Below are positions 6,397 through 13,274 of a stretch of DNA of 13,618 bases, one piece after another (the first letter of the stretch is position 1; every line of letters starts with the position of its first letter). Source of the stretch: Synergistaceae bacterium UBA5560 (GTDB lineage Bacteria > Synergistota > Synergistia > Synergistales > Aminiphilaceae); assembly GCA_002425685.1 (NCBI GenBank), contig DIMS01000095.1:35383-49000 (forward strand), written 5' to 3'. Position numbers and translations under genes: made by a program. The notes under the pieces are model-generated. The model was given only the letters and a program-made list of their open reading frames with translations. It made no database searches and had not been told where the DNA came from.

Positions 6397-7442
6397 CGGA
6401 GTTCCTCCGTTTCTCCGCCCGCCTGCGGGGCGGTCCCGTTTTTTCGTCCCTGCATTTTCCGGGCTGCGCGGTCTCCCAGAACGTTCAGGGCCATCACCGC
6501 GAGGAGCAGCGCTCCCCAGACGAATTCCTTGGAAAAATTGCTGAACCGGAGCATGGCGAAACCGCTGGAGAGAAACTGCAGAGAGAGAATGGCCAGCACA
6601 AGTCCTGCCATGGAGCCGAAGCCTCCCGCCACGTTGGTGCCCCCCAGAACGGCCACGAGGATGGCCTGCAGGGTGTAGGAGACGCCGTAGTCCGCCTTGG
6701 CCGAATTGGTCCGGGCGAACATGACGAGTCCTGCGGAGGCGCAGAGAACGCCGCTGAGCATATAGGTTTTCACGAGAATCGCCGCGTTATCCAGCCCGGC
6801 GAACCGTGCAGCCGTTGGATTGGTTCCCACCAGATAGAGGGAGAAGCCGAAGGAGGTGCGGCGCAGGAGCACTCCCACGAGAAGCACTGCCACGGCGAAG
6901 AGCACCAGGGGGACGGGCACGGAGAAGAGATAGCCGTTGCCGAGGATGAGAAAGGCGTCGGGAAAGCCGTAGAGGGCGGTCCCTCGGGTGAGGACGATGG
7001 CGAGGCCCGAGAAGAGCTGCATGGTGCCCAGCGTGGCGAGGATGGGAGGAATGCCCACCCTGGTCACGAGGAGTCCGTTCAAGAGACCGCACCCCGCTCC
7101 GGCGGCGAGGGAGATGCCCACGGAGACCGCCACGACGAGCGCCGCCCAGGTTCCTCCGGCTCCCTCGGGCGCGTAGTGCAGCAGAAACTGACTCGCAAGG
7201 ATTCCCGAGAGGTTGGCGATTCCCACGGCGGAGAGGTCGATCCCTCCGGAGATCATGGCCGCCATCATGGCGATGGAGAGGAGCCCGATCTCGGGAATCT
7301 GGAAGGACATGGAGGCGAAATTCCGTACGCTGAGAAAGCGTCCGGGAACGAGAAAGCTGAGTGTGGCGAAGATGACCGCCGTTACCAGGAGCAGGCGCCA
7401 CAGGCCGTTTTCGTCCCGGAGAAAGCGCAGCGGAGTTTTCAT
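6393..7442 (-). CDS. Sugar ABC transporter permease (RbsC/LsrD type), second
   Basis: A 349-residue inner-membrane permease of the BPD_transp_2 family, which forms the channel of ribose, AI-2 and related importers. Many hydrophobic helices are evident from about residue 17 to 325. Family landmarks are SGGIDLS (65-71), GLLNGLLVTR (119-128), LATLGTMQ (135-142), VGTNPTAARFAG (205-216) and VLGGTNVAGGFGS (265-277), the last near the loop that contacts the ATPase. The C-terminus (about 325-349) is a basic then acidic tail. The ATG at 7442 has AGGAGG seven bases upstream and overlaps the stop of the first permease in an ATGA; its own stop overlaps the M42 start in the same way. It should pair with the first permease as a heterodimer, since two different permeases are encoded. 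Confidence 0.93.
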   Translation of the reverse strand: MKTPLRFLRDENGLWRLLLVTAVIFATLSFLVPGRFLSVRNFASMSFQIPEIGLLSIAMMAAMISGGIDLSAVGIANLSGILASQFLLHYAPEGAGGTWAALVVAVSVGISLAAGAGCGLLNGLLVTRVGIPPILATLGTMQLFSGLAIVLTRGTALYGFPDAFLILGNGYLFSVPVPLVLFAVAVLLVGVLLRRTSFGFSLYLVGTNPTAARFAGLDNAAILVKTYMLSGVLCASAGLVMFARTNSAKADYGVSYTLQAILVAVLGGTNVAGGFGSMAGLVLAILSLQFLSSGFAMLRFSNFSKEFVWGALLLAVMALNVLGDRAARKMQGRKNGTAPQAGGETEELR

Positions 7443-8461
7443 GATCGTTCCTCCTCTCCGGCGTGGGGCCGTTTTCTCGTTCGGGCGAGAAGAATGGGCG
7501 CCGCTGTACCCGCGAGGAGGAGGAGACCCACGGCCACGCGCTGCCAGTAGGAGGGGACGCCGAGGAGAATCAGACTGTTGTTCATGATGACCACCAGTCC
7601 CACCCCCAGCAGAGTTCCCGGCACCGAGCCGTGTCCTCCCGTGATGCGCGCTCCCCCGAGGACGACCGCGGCGAGGACGTTCATCTCCGTTCCCACCAGG
7701 TCGAAGGGGTTGGCCATGCGGGAGAGAGACGTGTGGATGATGCCTCCCAGACCCGCCAGAACGCCCACGTAGCCGTAGATGAAGAACTGGATGCGGGAGA
7801 GGGAAAACCCCACCCGCTCCGCCGCCACCGCGTCGCCGCCGAGGGCGTAGATGCCCCGCCCCAGCATGGAGTACCGCAGCAGCGCCCAGGTGAACAGCGC
7901 GGCCCCGAAGAGAAAGAGCACCGCTCCGGGCAGGCTGTAGAGAACCCCGTCGGGCGTTCTTCCCCGCAGGAGATCCCACTGGGAGAAGGCCACCATGGCC
8001 TGGGGAAGAACGGAGATGTGGTTGCTCCCGATGAACGCCAGCAGAAACCCCCGAAAGGCGCTCATGGTACCCAGAGTGACGATGAGCGTGGGGAGCCGGA
8101 AAGCGGAGATGAAGAGAGCGTTCACGAGACCCAGGCAGAGCCCGATGCTGCAGGAGAGAAGACATATCCAGAGAAACGGTCCGGCGTACCCCCAGGCGAG
8201 GAGCAGTTTCGTCGTGATGTACATGGAGAGCACCGCCACGGCGGTGAAGGAGACGTCGATGCCTCCGGAGACGATGACCACGAGCGCGCCGAGGGCGAAG
8301 ATGCCCAGGACGACGCTGCTCCGGAGGAGGTCGAAGAGGTTCGGCAGACTCCAGAAGGCGCTGTTGACGCTGCCCACGAAGAGACAGAGCCCCAGGATGG
8401 TGAGTCCCACGAGGAACTCGTTCTTCTTCCACAGCATGTTCCATCGGCTTGGCATGGTCAT
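7439..8461 (-). CDS. Sugar ABC transporter permease (RbsC/LsrC type), first
   Basis: A 340-residue inner-membrane permease of the same family as its downstream neighbour but clearly divergent from it. Landmarks are VSGGIDVSF (64-72), GLVNALFI (111-118), PTLIVTLGTM (124-133), ALGGDAVAAERVGFS and VLGGARITGGHGSVPGT. About eight to ten hydrophobic helices are visible. The ATG at 8461 forms an ATGA overlap with the ATPase stop; the ATG two codons later (8455) has GGCGGG six bases upstream and may be the true start. The open frame continues upstream to 8716, but that stretch lies inside the ATPase gene and reads as nonsense. The gene lies between the ATPase and the second permease, so the three are probably translated in a coupled way. 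Confidence 0.92.
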   Translation of the reverse strand: MTMPSRWNMLWKKNEFLVGLTILGLCLFVGSVNSAFWSLPNLFDLLRSSVVLGIFALGALVVIVSGGIDVSFTAVAVLSMYITTKLLLAWGYAGPFLWICLLSCSIGLCLGLVNALFISAFRLPTLIVTLGTMSAFRGFLLAFIGSNHISVLPQAMVAFSQWDLLRGRTPDGVLYSLPGAVLFLFGAALFTWALLRYSMLGRGIYALGGDAVAAERVGFSLSRIQFFIYGYVGVLAGLGGIIHTSLSRMANPFDLVGTEMNVLAAVVLGGARITGGHGSVPGTLLGVGLVVIMNNSLILLGVPSYWQRVAVGLLLLAGTAAPILLARTRKRPHAGEEERS

Positions 8462-9951
8462 CCCGCCAGTTTCCGGGCCAGCTCGTTCTCGTCCGTGGCG
8501 GCCCCGTCGAACTCCTCCACGATCCTGCCCCGTTTCATGAGAAGGATGCGATTGCAGTTGTGCAGCACTTCCGGAATATCGTCGGACATTATGAGAATTC
8601 CCATTCCCTTCGCGGCGAGATCCTCGAGGATGGCGTGGATCTCCGATTTCGAACCGATGTCCACTCCCACCGTGGGGCCGTTGAGGACCAGCACCTTTGG
8701 CGAGAGGGCGATCCATCGGGCCAGAACGACCCGCTGCTGGTTACCCCCCGACAGGTTCCGCACGGGGACGCTCGCCGAGGGCGCGGCGATGCGTAGCCTT
8801 CGGATCCAGTCCTCGCCGAAGCGGAGTACCGCCCGGGGGGGCAGCAGTCCGAGGCGCCCCGCGAGGTCTCGTGCCGTGCCCGCGGCGGCGTTGTCGGCGA
8901 GAGACTTGCTCAGAAAGAGCCCCTCGGTGAGGCGATCCTCCGGCACATAGCCGAGACCGTTCCGGAGTGCGTCGTGGATGCTTCGGATGGACACTTCCCG
9001 GCCTTCGATGCGGATCTCTCCCTCCGTGGCGGGTTCCATGCCGAAGAGTGCCAGGGCGAGTTCAGTCCGACCCGATCCGAGGAGTCCCGTGACGCCCAGA
9101 ATCTCCCCCGGCCAGAGATCGAAGGAGACGTCCCGGAAACTTCCCTTGCGGGACAGGTGTCGCAGGGAGAGCAGGGGAGTGTCCGTCCTCTCCGGAACGG
9201 CGCTTCTGCGGGCTTGGGCGATGCGCCGCCCGGTCATGCAGAAGACGAGCCGCGCCGCGTCGAAGGCGGCCCGGGGTTCGTCCGCCACGACCCGGCCGTT
9301 TCGGAGCACCGTGATCTGCTCCGACACGTCCATCACCTCGTCGAGCTTGTGGCTCACGAAGAGGGTGGCGATGTTCCGTTCCTTCAGAGCGCGGATGATC
9401 TCCAGGAGCCGTCGCACCTCCGGCCGGGTGAGCGCCGCCGTGGGCTCGTCCATGATGATGAGCCGCGCGTTCTGGAGCAGTGCCCTGCCGATGGCGACGA
9501 GCTGTTTGGAGGCCACGGGAAGATCCTCCACAAGCGCTTCAGGATCAAGCTCCACGCCGAGGCGAGAGAGCGCTTCTCCGGCGATGTCCCGAATGCGCCG
9601 GCGGGTCACGAGGCGGCGTCTCTCCGCGAGAAGGGTGTTCATGGCCATGTTCTCCGCCACGGTCAGGTTCGGAAAGAGGGAGAAATCCTGAAAGATCACC
9701 TGGATTCCCTCGCGGATGGCGTCGATGGGGTGCAGCCGCGAAAAGGAGTGCCCGTCGATGCGGATTTCCCCGCGGTCGTGGTGAACCACGCCCGCGACGA
9801 TCTTGATGAGCGTGGATTTTCCCGAGCCGTTCTCACCCACGAGACAGCGAATCTCTCCGGGAGCCACAGAGAGATTCGCTGTCTCCAGGGCGCGGACTCC
9901 CGAGAAGTCCTTGCAGATGTCCTTCAGTTCCAGGTAGGGGGTTGGCGCCAT
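8458..9951 (-). CDS. Sugar ABC transporter ATPase, duplicated domain (RbsA/LsrA type)
   Basis: A 497-residue cytoplasmic ATPase with two fused nucleotide-binding domains, the standard length for class CUT2 sugar importers. Domain 1 has Walker A GENGSGKST (39-47), a Q-loop near VIFQDF (85-90), a degenerate signature LPVASKQ (144-150), Walker B LIIMDEPTAAL (164-174) and the switch His in VSHKLDE (199-205). Domain 2 has the lysine-less Walker A GLLGSGRTEL (289-298) usual for this class, an intact signature LSGGNQQ (400-406), and Walker B LVLNGPTVGVD (421-431), where the usual LDEPT is LNGPT. Domain 2 therefore looks catalytically dead at that site, leaving one active ATP site built from domain 1 Walker motifs and the domain 2 signature. 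The ATG at 9951 follows AAAGGA at about nine bases. A hairpin region separates it from the binding protein. Confidence 0.93.
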   Translation of the reverse strand: MAPTPYLELKDICKDFSGVRALETANLSVAPGEIRCLVGENGSGKSTLIKIVAGVVHHDRGEIRIDGHSFSRLHPIDAIREGIQVIFQDFSLFPNLTVAENMAMNTLLAERRRLVTRRRIRDIAGEALSRLGVELDPEALVEDLPVASKQLVAIGRALLQNARLIIMDEPTAALTRPEVRRLLEIIRALKERNIATLFVSHKLDEVMDVSEQITVLRNGRVVADEPRAAFDAARLVFCMTGRRIAQARRSAVPERTDTPLLSLRHLSRKGSFRDVSFDLWPGEILGVTGLLGSGRTELALALFGMEPATEGEIRIEGREVSIRSIHDALRNGLGYVPEDRLTEGLFLSKSLADNAAAGTARDLAGRLGLLPPRAVLRFGEDWIRRLRIAAPSASVPVRNLSGGNQQRVVLARWIALSPKVLVLNGPTVGVDIGSKSEIHAILEDLAAKGMGILIMSDDIPEVLHNCNRILLMKRGRIVEEFDGAATDENELARKLAG

Positions 9952-9965
9952 GAAGACCGTCCTTT

Positions 9966-9998
9966 CCTTCGCGGGGAGCCCCGCGAAGGAGGCTCCCC
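9966..9998 (-). promoter_or_regulatory. Overlapping alternative hairpins between binding protein and ATPase
   Basis: Two perfect inverted repeats share the same bases. Hairpin A pairs CCTTCGCGGGG (9966-9976) with CCCCGCGAAGG (9979-9989), a stem of 10-11 bp with a tiny loop. Hairpin B pairs GGGGAGCC (9973-9980) with GGCTCCCC (9991-9998), an 8-bp stem with a 10-base loop. They cannot form together. No T-tract follows. They lie 26-46 bases after the binding-protein stop and just ahead of the ATPase ribosome binding site. Hairpins at this place in sugar ABC operons commonly protect the binding-protein mRNA and lower downstream expression. Confidence 0.65.
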
Positions 9999-10024
9999 GA
10001 ACGGAACGAGATGCCGCTTCGATG

Positions 10025-11014
10025 CTAGAAGCTGTATTTGTCCATGTTCTCCTTGGTCACGTCCACCCAGGCCTGGCCGTAGACGACCTTGCCCTTGAGC
10101 ATGATCTTCTCGTAGCCGGGGACGCCCAGATCCATGCCGTCGGTGATCTCTTTCCCCTCGAGAAGGGTGAGGGCCACCTGGTTCATGGCGTAGCCCGCAT
10201 CGGCGGGATCCCAGAAGCTGATCATGTCCACCGCGCCGGTCTTGAGGTACTGTCCGGAGACGGAGACGAGGCTCGTGCCAACCACGGCGATCTTGTCCTG
10301 AATGCCCATCTCCTCGATGGCGAGCCCTGCGCCCGCGACATCGACGGCGGAACTGCCCTGAAGACCCTTGAGGTTCGGATAGGCCTTGAGCAGTTCCCGG
10401 GTCTTCGCGTAGGCGGTCTGCTGGTCGTCGTTGGTCTCGATCTTGTCTCCCACGAGCTTCATCTTGGGGTACTTCTCCTTCTGGCGGGCGATGGCGGCGT
10501 CGACCCATTCGTTGTGGGTCTTAGAGGTGAGGCTTCCCACCATGACGGCGTACTCGCCCTCTTCGTTCATGAGCTTCGCCAGGGCGTCCATGAAGTGCGC
10601 GCCGTAGGCGGCGTTGTCGAAGGCCTCCACGTCATAGTTCACGTTCTTCTGGTTCGAAGCCTCGTGGGTGACGACGATGATTCCCTGATCCATGGCCTTC
10701 TTGAGCACCGGTTCGAGAGCTTCCGGCGAGAAGGGGACGACACAGAGCGCATTCACCTGCTGGGCGATGAGGTCCTCGACGACCTGGACCTGCAGCGCCG
10801 CGTCGGCCTTCGCCGGTCCCTGCTGGAACGTGGTGTGCCCCGTGGCCTTTCCGAAGGCGAGAACGCCCTCCTCCATGCGCTGGAACCAGTTGACGCCGCT
10901 CAACTTCACCACCGTGGCAAGGGTGTAGGTCTCCGCCGCGGACGCGCAGAGCGCCCCGCCGAGAATCGCGCCGAACACGAGCAGACCTGTCAGGAGCACT
11001 GCGATGCGTTTCAT
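10025..11014 (-). CDS. Periplasmic sugar-binding protein, LsrB/RhaS-like
   Basis: A 329-residue exported binding protein of the Peripla_BP_4 class. The signal peptide spans about residues 1-27 (MKR, hydrophobic GLLVFGAILGG, cleavage near ASAA-ETY). The mature protein starts with TVVKLSGVNWF (34-44) and contains PEALEPVLKKAM, GIIVVTHEA (111-119), KTHNEW (165-170), the hinge region and a C-terminal VTKENMDKYSF. Overall layout and the C-terminus are close to LsrB, the autoinducer-2 receptor, as I recall it, and also to rhamnose-binding RhaS. Of the LsrB ligand residues, only the first Lys (Lys37) looks kept; the others appear changed, so the ligand is probably not AI-2. The ATG at 11014 has a near-perfect AAGGAGGGA five bases upstream, fitting the high expression needed for a binding protein. 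It precedes the ATPase by 73 bases. Confidence 0.92.
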   Translation of the reverse strand: MKRIAVLLTGLLVFGAILGGALCASAAETYTLATVVKLSGVNWFQRMEEGVLAFGKATGHTTFQQGPAKADAALQVQVVEDLIAQQVNALCVVPFSPEALEPVLKKAMDQGIIVVTHEASNQKNVNYDVEAFDNAAYGAHFMDALAKLMNEEGEYAVMVGSLTSKTHNEWVDAAIARQKEKYPKMKLVGDKIETNDDQQTAYAKTRELLKAYPNLKGLQGSSAVDVAGAGLAIEEMGIQDKIAVVGTSLVSVSGQYLKTGAVDMISFWDPADAGYAMNQVALTLLEGKEITDGMDLGVPGYEKIMLKGKVVYGQAWVDVTKENMDKYSF

Positions 11015-11070
11015 GAATCTCCCTCCTTGAATTTCCGTCGATGAACTTCCTTCGGTCCGGAAGACGCTTC

Positions 11071-11093
11071 CTCCGCGGCTTCCGCCGCAGGAG
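11071..11093 (-). repeat. Stem-loop in the leader of the binding-protein gene
   Basis: On the minus strand CTCC-T-GCGGC pairs with GCCGC-GGAG around a GGAA tetraloop, nine base pairs with one bulged T. It lies in the 209-base gap between the DeoR gene and the binding-protein gene, 57 bases upstream of the ATG at 11014. No T-tract follows. It may stabilise the 5' end of a processed mRNA. I see no convincing promoter in this gap, so the binding protein is probably transcribed from the operon promoter, perhaps also from a weak internal one. Confidence 0.35.
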
Positions 11094-11223
11094 CGTTCCG
11101 GAAAACCTCTGCTCCGTCCCGTTTTCGCCTCCTGCCCCTCCATCCTTTTTTCCGCGCTCTCACCCCTTTCCGCAAGCGTTTCGGATCTCTTTACCGCCGC
11201 AGCTTTTTCCCGCCGGGAGCAAC

Positions 11224-12009
11224 TCAGGCGAGTTCCACCGTCGCTCCGTGCCGTTTCAGCTCCGAGAGCGCGGTCTCGTCGAGCCCCGTGTCGGTGACGA
11301 TGCGGTGCACCGCATCGAGGGGGCAGACGTTCACGAGAGCGACCTTGCCGAACTTGGAATGGTCCGCCACGAGAATCACCTCCTGGGCCGCCTCGACGAT
11401 GCGCTGTTTCACCGCGTGCTCGGAGAAGGTGGCATTGAAGACTCCCTGCTCGGGGTGAATTGCATCGGCCCCGAGAAATGCCTTGTTCACGCGGATCTTG
11501 CGGAAGAAATTCTCCGCCTCGGAGCCCACGAGGACGTTGAAGCCGGGGCGGAGCGTGCCTCCCGAGACGAGGACGGAGGTGGTGTCGTCGTAGTCGACCG
11601 AGCCGGCGATGAAGAGGTCGTAGGTGATGATGGTGAGGTTTTTGTGGTGCGTCAGGTGGCGCGCTACCTCGATGGTGGTGGAGCCGGAATCGAGGATGAT
11701 GGTCTCTCCATCGCTGACGCGGGCCGCCGCTGCGGCGCCGATACGGCGCTTCTCTTCCTGGAGCTGGGTTCGCTTCTCCGCGTAGAGTTTTTCAAAGGCG
11801 GTGCTCGTCTCGGGAAGAACCGCCCCGCCGTGGGTACGATTGATGAGCCCCCGGGCGGTGAGAGCCTCCAGATCCCGGCGTACCGTGGCCTCCGAGACGT
11901 TCAGAAGCCTCGAGAGGAGCTGGATTTTCGCGCTTCCCCGGGAGTGGATGCTCTCCAGGATCTTTCGCTGGCGCTCTGCGGGGAGGCTGGAAGGACGGCG
12001 GAGCTTCAT
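11224..12009 (-). CDS. DeoR-family transcriptional repressor
   Basis: A 261-residue regulator of standard DeoR length. The N-terminal winged helix-turn-helix covers about residues 11-65: ERQRKILESI, KIQLLSRLLNVSEATVRRDLEAL (28-50) and the wing RTHGGAVL (58-65). The C-terminal DeoRC sensor domain has ILDSGSTT (105-112), SGGTLRPGFNVLVG (149-162), LGADAI (179-184) and ADHSKFGK (215-222). This fold is related to phosphosugar isomerases, and family members usually respond to a phosphorylated sugar. The ATG at 12009 lies 13 bases after the BtpA-family stop and has only a weak GAGAGG site, so it may depend on translational coupling. The open frame to 12273 lies within the upstream gene. As second gene of the operon it probably represses its own promoter, and the product of the terminal kinase is a natural inducer candidate. 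Confidence 0.93.
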   Translation of the reverse strand: MKLRRPSSLPAERQRKILESIHSRGSAKIQLLSRLLNVSEATVRRDLEALTARGLINRTHGGAVLPETSTAFEKLYAEKRTQLQEEKRRIGAAAAARVSDGETIILDSGSTTIEVARHLTHHKNLTIITYDLFIAGSVDYDDTTSVLVSGGTLRPGFNVLVGSEAENFFRKIRVNKAFLGADAIHPEQGVFNATFSEHAVKQRIVEAAQEVILVADHSKFGKVALVNVCPLDAVHRIVTDTGLDETALSELKRHGATVELA

Positions 12010-12022
12010 CGCCGGAGCCCTC

Positions 12023-12853
12023 TCAGGAGACGTCGGAAGCCGCAGTCCCCGAGCGGAAGGTGCGCACCCGCTCCATGAACTGACGTACCCGCGAGGCGTC
12101 CACGGGGTTCTCGAATACGCCATCCTTTTTGAAGGTTGTTCCCACCACGGCACCGTCCGCGATGGAGAGCTGCTTCTCCACGTTGTCCAGGCGCATGCCC
12201 GTGTTCGCCAGCACCACCGTCTGAGGGACCGCGTCCTTGACGCGTTTGAGAACCGAGGAGTCCGTCTCGGCACCCGCCACGAGGCCGGACACGCAGAGAG
12301 CGTCGGGACGGTTGTTGAACACGGTGGACCGGGCGATGCTCTCGATGTCGCGGTCCGCCAGATAGCGTGCCGCTTCGGGAACGATGTTGAAGAGAAGCCG
12401 TACGTCTTCTGCGTTCACATGGCGCCGGTGCCGCACCGTCGCGCCCACGTCGGTGTTCCAGAGGCCGAAATCACTGGCGTAGACGCCGGTGAAGATCTCC
12501 CGCACGAAGCATGCTCCCGTGGCCGCAGCCAGGTCGAGGGATTTCCGGGCGTCCCAGAGGACGTTCACTCCGAAGGGAATCCGGATGTCCCCCATCAGTT
12601 CGCCGATGACGCGCGCCATAGCCGCCACGGTCTCCGTTTCCACCCTGGTCAGGTAGGGAAGGCTGAATTCGTTGGAGAACATGACCGCGTCCACGCCTCC
12701 TTCCTGGAGGGCGGCAAGGTCCCGGCGGCACATGTCCACCACGTATCCCATGCCTTTCTTCGCGTCGTAATGGGGATCCCCGGGAAGGGGAAGCATGTGG
12801 CACATGCCGATGATCGCCTTGTCCGTGCCGAACAGGTCCTGCAACCAGCTCAT
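12023..12853 (-). CDS. BtpA/SgcQ-family TIM-barrel protein
   Basis: A 276-residue protein of the BtpA family, full length. Members are predicted TIM barrels of unknown enzymology; BtpA of cyanobacteria affects photosystem I stability, while SgcQ of E. coli lies in a sugar operon. Visible landmarks are IIGMCHMLPLPGDPHY (14-29), DAVMFSNEFSLPY (55-67), FGVNVLWDA (94-102), FVREIFTG (116-123), ALCVSGLVAG (185-194), VVLANTGM (213-220) and a phosphate-binding-like end ADGAVVGTTFKKDG (232-245). There is no signal peptide. The ATG at 12853 has AAGGAGG eight bases upstream. As first gene after the promoter it heads the operon, directly followed by the DeoR repressor. The position next to a sugar kinase and ABC importer supports an aldolase- or isomerase-like role on a phosphorylated sugar, which is inference. 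Confidence 0.9.
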   Translation of the reverse strand: MSWLQDLFGTDKAIIGMCHMLPLPGDPHYDAKKGMGYVVDMCRRDLAALQEGGVDAVMFSNEFSLPYLTRVETETVAAMARVIGELMGDIRIPFGVNVLWDARKSLDLAAATGACFVREIFTGVYASDFGLWNTDVGATVRHRRHVNAEDVRLLFNIVPEAARYLADRDIESIARSTVFNNRPDALCVSGLVAGAETDSSVLKRVKDAVPQTVVLANTGMRLDNVEKQLSIADGAVVGTTFKKDGVFENPVDASRVRQFMERVRTFRSGTAASDVS

Positions 12854-12873
12854 AGGATTGTCCTCCTTGAAAA

Positions 12874-12888
12874 CATGGTATGTCCATG
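12874..12888. promoter_or_regulatory. 15-bp inverted repeat at the operon start, operator candidate
   Basis: CATGG (12874-12878) and CCATG (12884-12888) are inverted around five bases. The repeat overlaps the right edge of the -10 hexamer and the expected transcription start of the BtpA-headed operon, where a repressor would block initiation. A second imperfect palindrome AAATGATCGTTT (12938-12949) lies about 25 bases upstream of the -35. The DeoR-family protein of the operon is the obvious candidate ligand. Confidence 0.4.
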
Positions 12889-12914
12889 ATAGATCCTCCG
12901 AAAAAAACCGTCAA
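12886..12914 (-). promoter_or_regulatory. Sigma-70-type promoter of the catabolic operon
   Basis: The minus strand shows -35 TTGACG (12914-12909), a 17-base spacer containing seven T, and -10 TATCAT (12891-12886). Both hexamers match consensus at five of six positions and the spacing is ideal. The start would fall near 12879, giving a short leader of about 26 bases before the AAGGAGG and ATG of the BtpA-family gene. Confidence 0.75.
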
Positions 12915-13274
12915 TATCTGTCATAAAAAGTGAGCGTAAATGATCGTTTCTGAGTGATTTGATACGCACCTCTCCTCTCCGGGCCTGGTCGTTTCCCTGT
13001 CCAACCGCTCTGAGATGGACGGAAAAAGGCCCAGGGAAGGGGTGTTCCTTCGCCTCTCGGTCTCTCTTCCGCCAGGGTGTGTTGTTCGGTTCCGTGGGGT
13101 GGGGATGGGGGAATGGCGGCGTGCGCAGGTTCCGGCTTGTTCTGCAGGAGTTGTGGAGTTCTGCTATGATAAGTTCAAGTGGTGCGGTGATTTGTGGATG
13201 TGCGGTGTGTTTCCGGCGGAGAGGAGCGGAGAGCCGTGATGTGGTTTCCTAAATGGGGCCGGAGGTACGGAGAG
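12915..13274. other. Divergent intergenic region, no gene
   Basis: No supported gene lies here. Close to the leftward promoter are AT-rich bases with the imperfect palindrome AAATGATCGTTT. Inverted pairs TTCCCTG (12993-12999) with CAGGGAA (13032-13038) and GTCCA (12999-13003) with TGGAC (13016-13020) could fold but have no clear role. Three long G-runs occupy 13096-13111. A rightward extended -10 promoter is at 13162-13170. Confidence 0.55.
13162..13170 (+). promoter_or_regulatory. Extended -10 promoter for the rightward terminal gene
   Basis: TGCTATGAT is an extended -10 (TGn plus TATGAT, five of six matches). The -35 region at normal spacing is poor, which an extended -10 can tolerate. A start near 13177 would give a leader of about 98 bases to the ATG at 13275, or 62 bases to the alternative ATG at 13239. 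Confidence 0.5.

Noticed and set aside
8462..8716. N-terminal extension of the first permease
   Set aside because: The extra 85 codons lie inside the ATPase gene in another frame and give a Gly/Arg/His-rich sequence unlike any permease N-terminus.
3751..12853. Autoinducer-2 (lsr) operon
   Set aside because: The transporter and kinase families match, but there is no LsrF or LsrG, the regulator is DeoR type rather than LsrR type, the kinase looks xylulokinase-like and the receptor contact residues appear changed.
13096..13111. G-quadruplex candidate
   Set aside because: Only three runs of four or more G are present, followed by GG pairs. A stable four-tract quadruplex is not evident, and there is no context to support one.
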